64,000 bases of DNA from Ectopseudomonas chengduensis. GTDB lineage: Bacteria; Pseudomonadota; Gammaproteobacteria; Pseudomonadales; Pseudomonadaceae. The stretch is taken from NCBI RefSeq assembly GCF_900102635.1, contig NZ_FMZQ01000013.1:62001-126000 (forward strand), written 5' to 3'. The notes beneath the pieces are model-generated. The model was not told where the DNA came from, searched no databases, and was given only the letters and a program-made list of their open reading frames with translations. A program made the position numbers and the translations under genes. This document shows, piece by piece, positions 61,522 to 64,000 of the stretch; the first letter of the stretch is position 1, and every line of letters starts with the position of its first letter.

Positions 61522-62187
61522 ATGAGCTATCAGCACCAGTATGTCGACGGTACCACCGTCCACTTCCCGCTCGGCAAGGTCGTCTGCATCGGCCGCAACT
61601 ACGCCGAGCATGCCGCCGAACTGAACAACCCGGTGCCCACCGAGCCGCTGCTGTTCATCAAACCCGGCTCCTGCGTGGTGCCGCTAGAGGGTGGCTTTGT
61701 CATCCCCGAGGATCGCGGCTCGGTGCATTACGAGGCGGAGATCGCCGTGCTGATCGGCAAGCCGCTGTCGAAGAAGCCGGATGCTGAGGAAGTGCGTGAC
61801 GCCATCAGCGGCTTCGCCCCGGCGCTGGATCTGACCCTGCGCGACGTGCAGGCCAAGCTCAAGGAGAAGGGCTATCCCTGGGAAATCGCCAAGAGCTTCG
61901 ACGGCGCCTGCGTGCTGGCGCCCTTCGTGCCCGGCGATGCCATCGAGGACCTGGCCGATATCGGCATTCGCCTGGTGATCAACGGTGAAACCCGCCAGGA
62001 CGGCAACAGCCGCGACATGCTCAATCCCATCGTCAGCATGATCCAGCACATGGCTGGGCACTTCGCCCTGCAGCCGGGTGACGTGATCCTCACCGGCACG
62101 CCGGTCGGTGTTGGTGCGCTGAGCAAGGGCGATGAGTTGGTGCTGGAGTTGGTCGGTCACAGTAGTTTCACCAGTACCGTGCTATAA
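61522..62187 (+). CDS. Fumarylacetoacetate hydrolase family protein
   Basis: A 221-residue single-domain FAH protein. Seen: VCIGRNYAEHAAELNNPVPTEPLLFIKP, the metal-binding HYEAEIAVLIG (Glu-x-Glu), LDLTLRDVQ and ILTGTPVGVGALSKGDELVLEL. Members act as acylpyruvases, oxaloacetate decarboxylases or oxaloacetate tautomerases. The start at 61522 gives the family N-terminus after an AGGAG site. Exact activity unresolved. Confidence 0.87.
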   Translation: MSYQHQYVDGTTVHFPLGKVVCIGRNYAEHAAELNNPVPTEPLLFIKPGSCVVPLEGGFVIPEDRGSVHYEAEIAVLIGKPLSKKPDAEEVRDAISGFAPALDLTLRDVQAKLKEKGYPWEIAKSFDGACVLAPFVPGDAIEDLADIGIRLVINGETRQDGNSRDMLNPIVSMIQHMAGHFALQPGDVILTGTPVGVGALSKGDELVLELVGHSSFTSTVL

Positions 62188-62234
62188 GCTCTGACCGCCG
62201 CCTTTTCAGGCGGCGGAACTCCTCCAGACATCGG

Positions 62235-63188
62235 ATGTCGGATCGCCATCAAGCAGCCGAGCCGTCGCCGATGCCCTCCCTCCGTTCCCGCTTTTCTCGC
62301 CCCCGTTACTGGTTGTCCGGCATAGCCGTGCTGGCCGTGATCACGGTCGTAAAAACCCAGCATTTGGATGATCGCGCCCTGCTCTGGTGGCAGGAGGGGC
62401 GTACGCCGTTGGTCGAGCGCCTGTCCAGCGTCTGGCTGCCTGGCTACCGTGCGGTCATTCAGGCCAAGGCGTTGTCGGGTCTGGAACAAGATGAAACCTC
62501 GGGGCTGACCTACAACCCGGTAACCGGCACCCTCTTCACCGTCACGGGCAAGAATCCCCTGCTGGTGGAACTCTCGCGTGAGGGTGAGGTGTTGCGGCGT
62601 ATTCAGTTGAAGGGCTTCGCTGATCCGGAAGCGGTGGAGATGATGGACAACGGGCGCATGGCCATCGTCGATGAGCGTCGACGTCAGCTCACCACCTTTA
62701 TCCTGCATGACGACGACCTGGAGCTGGATGCGGCCGATTTCCCCGGCTTCGACCTGGGCTTTGCCGAAGCGGGTAACAAGGGCTTCGAAGCCGTTGCCTG
62801 GGATGCACGCAGCAGCAGCCTGATGCTGGGCAAGGAGCGTAGCCCGATGGGCTTGTTCAGCCTGCCTTTTCCTGGCGAGGATGGTGCTGCTGGCGTGATG
62901 CAGCCTTTCAACTACGGCAATCTGGGAATGCGCGATATTTCTTCGCTGAGTATCGATGCGCGTACCGGCCACGCACTGGTGCTGTCCGACGAGTCGCGCA
63001 TGCTGCTGGAGCTGGATCGCAGCGGTCACCCGGTCAGCTTTCTCAGCCTTACCGGCGGTCTCAACGGTCTGGAACAGGGCATCAAGCAGGCCGAGGGCGT
63101 GACCATGGACGAAGAGGGCAACATCTATATCGTCGCCGAGCCCAATCTTTTTTACGTCTTCAGCAAGGCGCAGCCAGATGCCAGTTGA
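62235..63188 (+). CDS. SdiA-regulated domain protein (YjiK-like, phytase-like propeller)
   Basis: A 317-residue protein with one N-terminal TM helix (about residues 28-45) and a periplasmic beta-propeller domain: LEQDETSGLTYNPVTGTLFTVTGKNP, then PEAVEMMDNGRMAIVDERR, NKGFEAVAWDARSSSLML and a later EGVTMDEEGNIYIVAEPN. These repeated blade motifs are typical of the SdiA-regulated family. A paralog (TNKPAKVIEI motif) begins at 63709. P. aeruginosa CarP, a predicted phytase-like propeller, is in the same broad group. The role is unknown; calcium homeostasis is suggested by the carO neighbour. Confidence 0.8.
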   Translation: MSDRHQAAEPSPMPSLRSRFSRPRYWLSGIAVLAVITVVKTQHLDDRALLWWQEGRTPLVERLSSVWLPGYRAVIQAKALSGLEQDETSGLTYNPVTGTLFTVTGKNPLLVELSREGEVLRRIQLKGFADPEAVEMMDNGRMAIVDERRRQLTTFILHDDDLELDAADFPGFDLGFAEAGNKGFEAVAWDARSSSLMLGKERSPMGLFSLPFPGEDGAAGVMQPFNYGNLGMRDISSLSIDARTGHALVLSDESRMLLELDRSGHPVSFLSLTGGLNGLEQGIKQAEGVTMDEEGNIYIVAEPNLFYVFSKAQPDAS

Positions 63189-63201
63189 GTGGCGTGGCGG
63201 A

Positions 63202-63239
63202 TTCAGTTTGGCTTAAGCCGCGATTCAGTCTGGCTTCAG
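63202..63239 (+). promoter_or_regulatory. Four tandem TT(A/C)AG half-sites upstream of carO (BqsR/CarR-like box)
   Basis: TTCAG at 63202, TTAAG at 63213, TTCAG at 63224 and TTCAG at 63235 are spaced exactly 11 bp start to start (TTMAG-N6 repeated). P. aeruginosa BqsR (also called CarR) binds TTAAG-N6-TTAAG, and CarR controls carO there. The last half-site is followed 10 bp later by a weak -10 (TAATCT at 63250-63255), as for OmpR-type activators. Confidence 0.7.
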
Positions 63240-63289
63240 CTAGCGGCACTAATCTGGCCCCGTCACTTACGAACAACGAGGTTCACGCC

Positions 63290-63637
63290 ATGAAACGTAC
63301 CGCTCTCGCTCTGATGGTTCTGCCGCTGCTCAGCACCGCTGCTTTCGCCACTGGTTACACCGGCCCTGGCGCCACCCCGCAGGTCACTACTGTGGCTGCT
63401 GCACTGGAAACTGCTGACGACACCCATGTTGTGCTGGAAGGCCAGATCGTCAAGCGCCTGCAGGATGAGCTCTACGAGTTCAAGGACGCCACCGGCACCA
63501 TCCAGGTCGAAATCGACGACGAAGACTGGCCGGGCCAGAAAGTCTCTGAAACCGCCAAGGTGCGCCTGACCGGTGAAGTCGACAAGGACCTCAATAGTCA
63601 TGAGATCGATGTCGATCGCGTCGAGCTGATCAACTGA
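63290..63637 (+). CDS. carO: NirD/YgiW/YdeI-family periplasmic OB-fold protein, CarO-like
   Basis: A 115-residue protein with a signal peptide (cleavage after AAFA, residue 20). The mature part is one OB-fold: DDTHVVLEGQIVKRLQDELYEFKDATGTIQVEIDDEDWPGQKV then VRLTGEVDKDLNSHEIDVDRVELI. The family includes stress-tolerance proteins such as YgiW; P. aeruginosa CarO (PA0320) is a calcium-induced member. The acidic surface (DDEDW, DVD) could bind cations. The tandem half-site box lies about 50 bp upstream, and a terminator follows. Confidence 0.82.
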   Translation: MKRTALALMVLPLLSTAAFATGYTGPGATPQVTTVAAALETADDTHVVLEGQIVKRLQDELYEFKDATGTIQVEIDDEDWPGQKVSETAKVRLTGEVDKDLNSHEIDVDRVELIN

Positions 63638-63653
63638 TCGCGATTTCACCGCT

Positions 63654-63686
63654 GCCCGCCACGTCAAACCCGTGGCGGGCTTTTCT
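63654..63686 (+). terminator. Rho-independent terminator after carO
   Basis: GCCCGCCACG and CGTGGCGGGC flank a 7-nt loop, followed by TTTTCT. Confidence 0.82.
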
Positions 63687-63708
63687 GTGGTAGTCAGAGA
63701 AATTCATC

Positions 63709-64000
63709 ATGCGTCGTTTGCTCTCCATAAACCCCTGGCTCTATCTGCTGTTCTTCGTCTTGTTGCTTGGCGCCGTGTTGGGCCAGCAGTATCGGCTGTT
63801 CGAGCGAGCCTGGTTCTCCGTGCAGGAGTGGCAGCATGGTGCGCAGTGGCGTGATCAGTCGCTGTGGCTGGGCGACTACCGCGTGGTGATCGAGGCCAAG
63901 CCCATTGCCGATATCAGCGATGTGTCGGCGCTGACCTACGATCCGGATCGCCGCAGCCTGTTCAGCGTCACCAACAAGCCGGCCAAGGTGATCGAGATCA
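63709..64000 (+). CDS. Second SdiA-regulated domain protein, cut by the window end
   Basis: The ATG at 63709 opens a frame that runs off the window after 97 codons. A TM helix (about residues 9-24) is followed by DYRVVIEAKPIADISDVSALTYDPDRRSLFSVTNKP, which aligns with YRAVIQAKALSGLEQDETSGLTYNPVTGTLFTVTGKNP of the 62235-63188 gene. It is therefore a paralog of that gene. Partial; C-terminal blades not seen. Confidence 0.75.
   Translation, partial: MRRLLSINPWLYLLFFVLLLGAVLGQQYRLFERAWFSVQEWQHGAQWRDQSLWLGDYRVVIEAKPIADISDVSALTYDPDRRSLFSVTNKPAKVIEI

Overview
The window is a chromosomal segment from a Pseudomonas. Gene content and order recall P. aeruginosa PAO1 blocks PA0285-PA0291, PA5127-PA5169 and PA0305-PA0320 (compared from memory). 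High GC, many short REP-type palindromes and an rmlB-A-C-D order suggest the mendocina/oleovorans/alcaligenes side of the genus rather than P. aeruginosa itself; this species-level call is only an inference. I see no prophage, intact insertion sequence, CRISPR array or defence island.

Layout. 1-9.1 kb: a c-di-GMP and two-component signalling cluster (a multi-PAS sensor kinase cut at its H-box, a receiver-HDOD protein, a PAS-GGDEF-EAL protein and a PAS-GGDEF cyclase) around the fatty acid desaturase desA. 9.1-10.9 kb: an OprD-family porin (OprE-like) behind a sigma-54 type promoter and an ANR-like site. 11-16 kb: small membrane and secreted proteins, an L,D-transpeptidase-like protein, an orphan PilB/GspE-type ATPase and an Lrp regulator. 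16.2-22.8 kb: the C4-dicarboxylate TRAP system dctPQM with its regulators dctBD and a consensus sigma-54 promoter. 22.9-26.3 kb: dTDP-L-rhamnose synthesis. 26.4-31.7 kb: tRNA-Thr, a methyltransferase, a polar amino acid ABC transporter and tRNA-Phe. 31.9-35.4 kb: yggX-mutY-asmA. 35.8-40.7 kb: an OFA-family transporter and hisB-hisH-DUF2164-hisA-hisF. 41-43.4 kb: three tandem periplasmic binding protein genes, the first broken. 43.6-50.4 kb: ctpA, envC, gpmI, then rhodanese-like/grx/secB, trmL and a small membrane protein.

50.4-64 kb: a penicillin-acylase family enzyme (HacB-like) with a divergent AraC regulator, several small conserved genes, serA divergent from a D-2-hydroxyglutarate dehydrogenase, a fumarylacetoacetase-family protein, and a carO-like gene between two SdiA-regulated (phytase-like propeller) paralogs, the last cut by the window end.

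Points of most interest: four TT(A/C)AG half-sites at exact 11-bp spacing upstream of the carO homolog, matching the published BqsR/CarR box; a 21-bp tandem repeat beside tRNA-Phe; a decaying member of a binding-protein triplet; an exact 48-bp direct repeat at an apparent synteny breakpoint; a dispersed intergenic element with a conserved TTTAC-loop-GTAAA core; and REP-type elements that supply the stop codons of two genes. No wholly new multi-gene system is evident. The carO module is the best candidate for follow-up.
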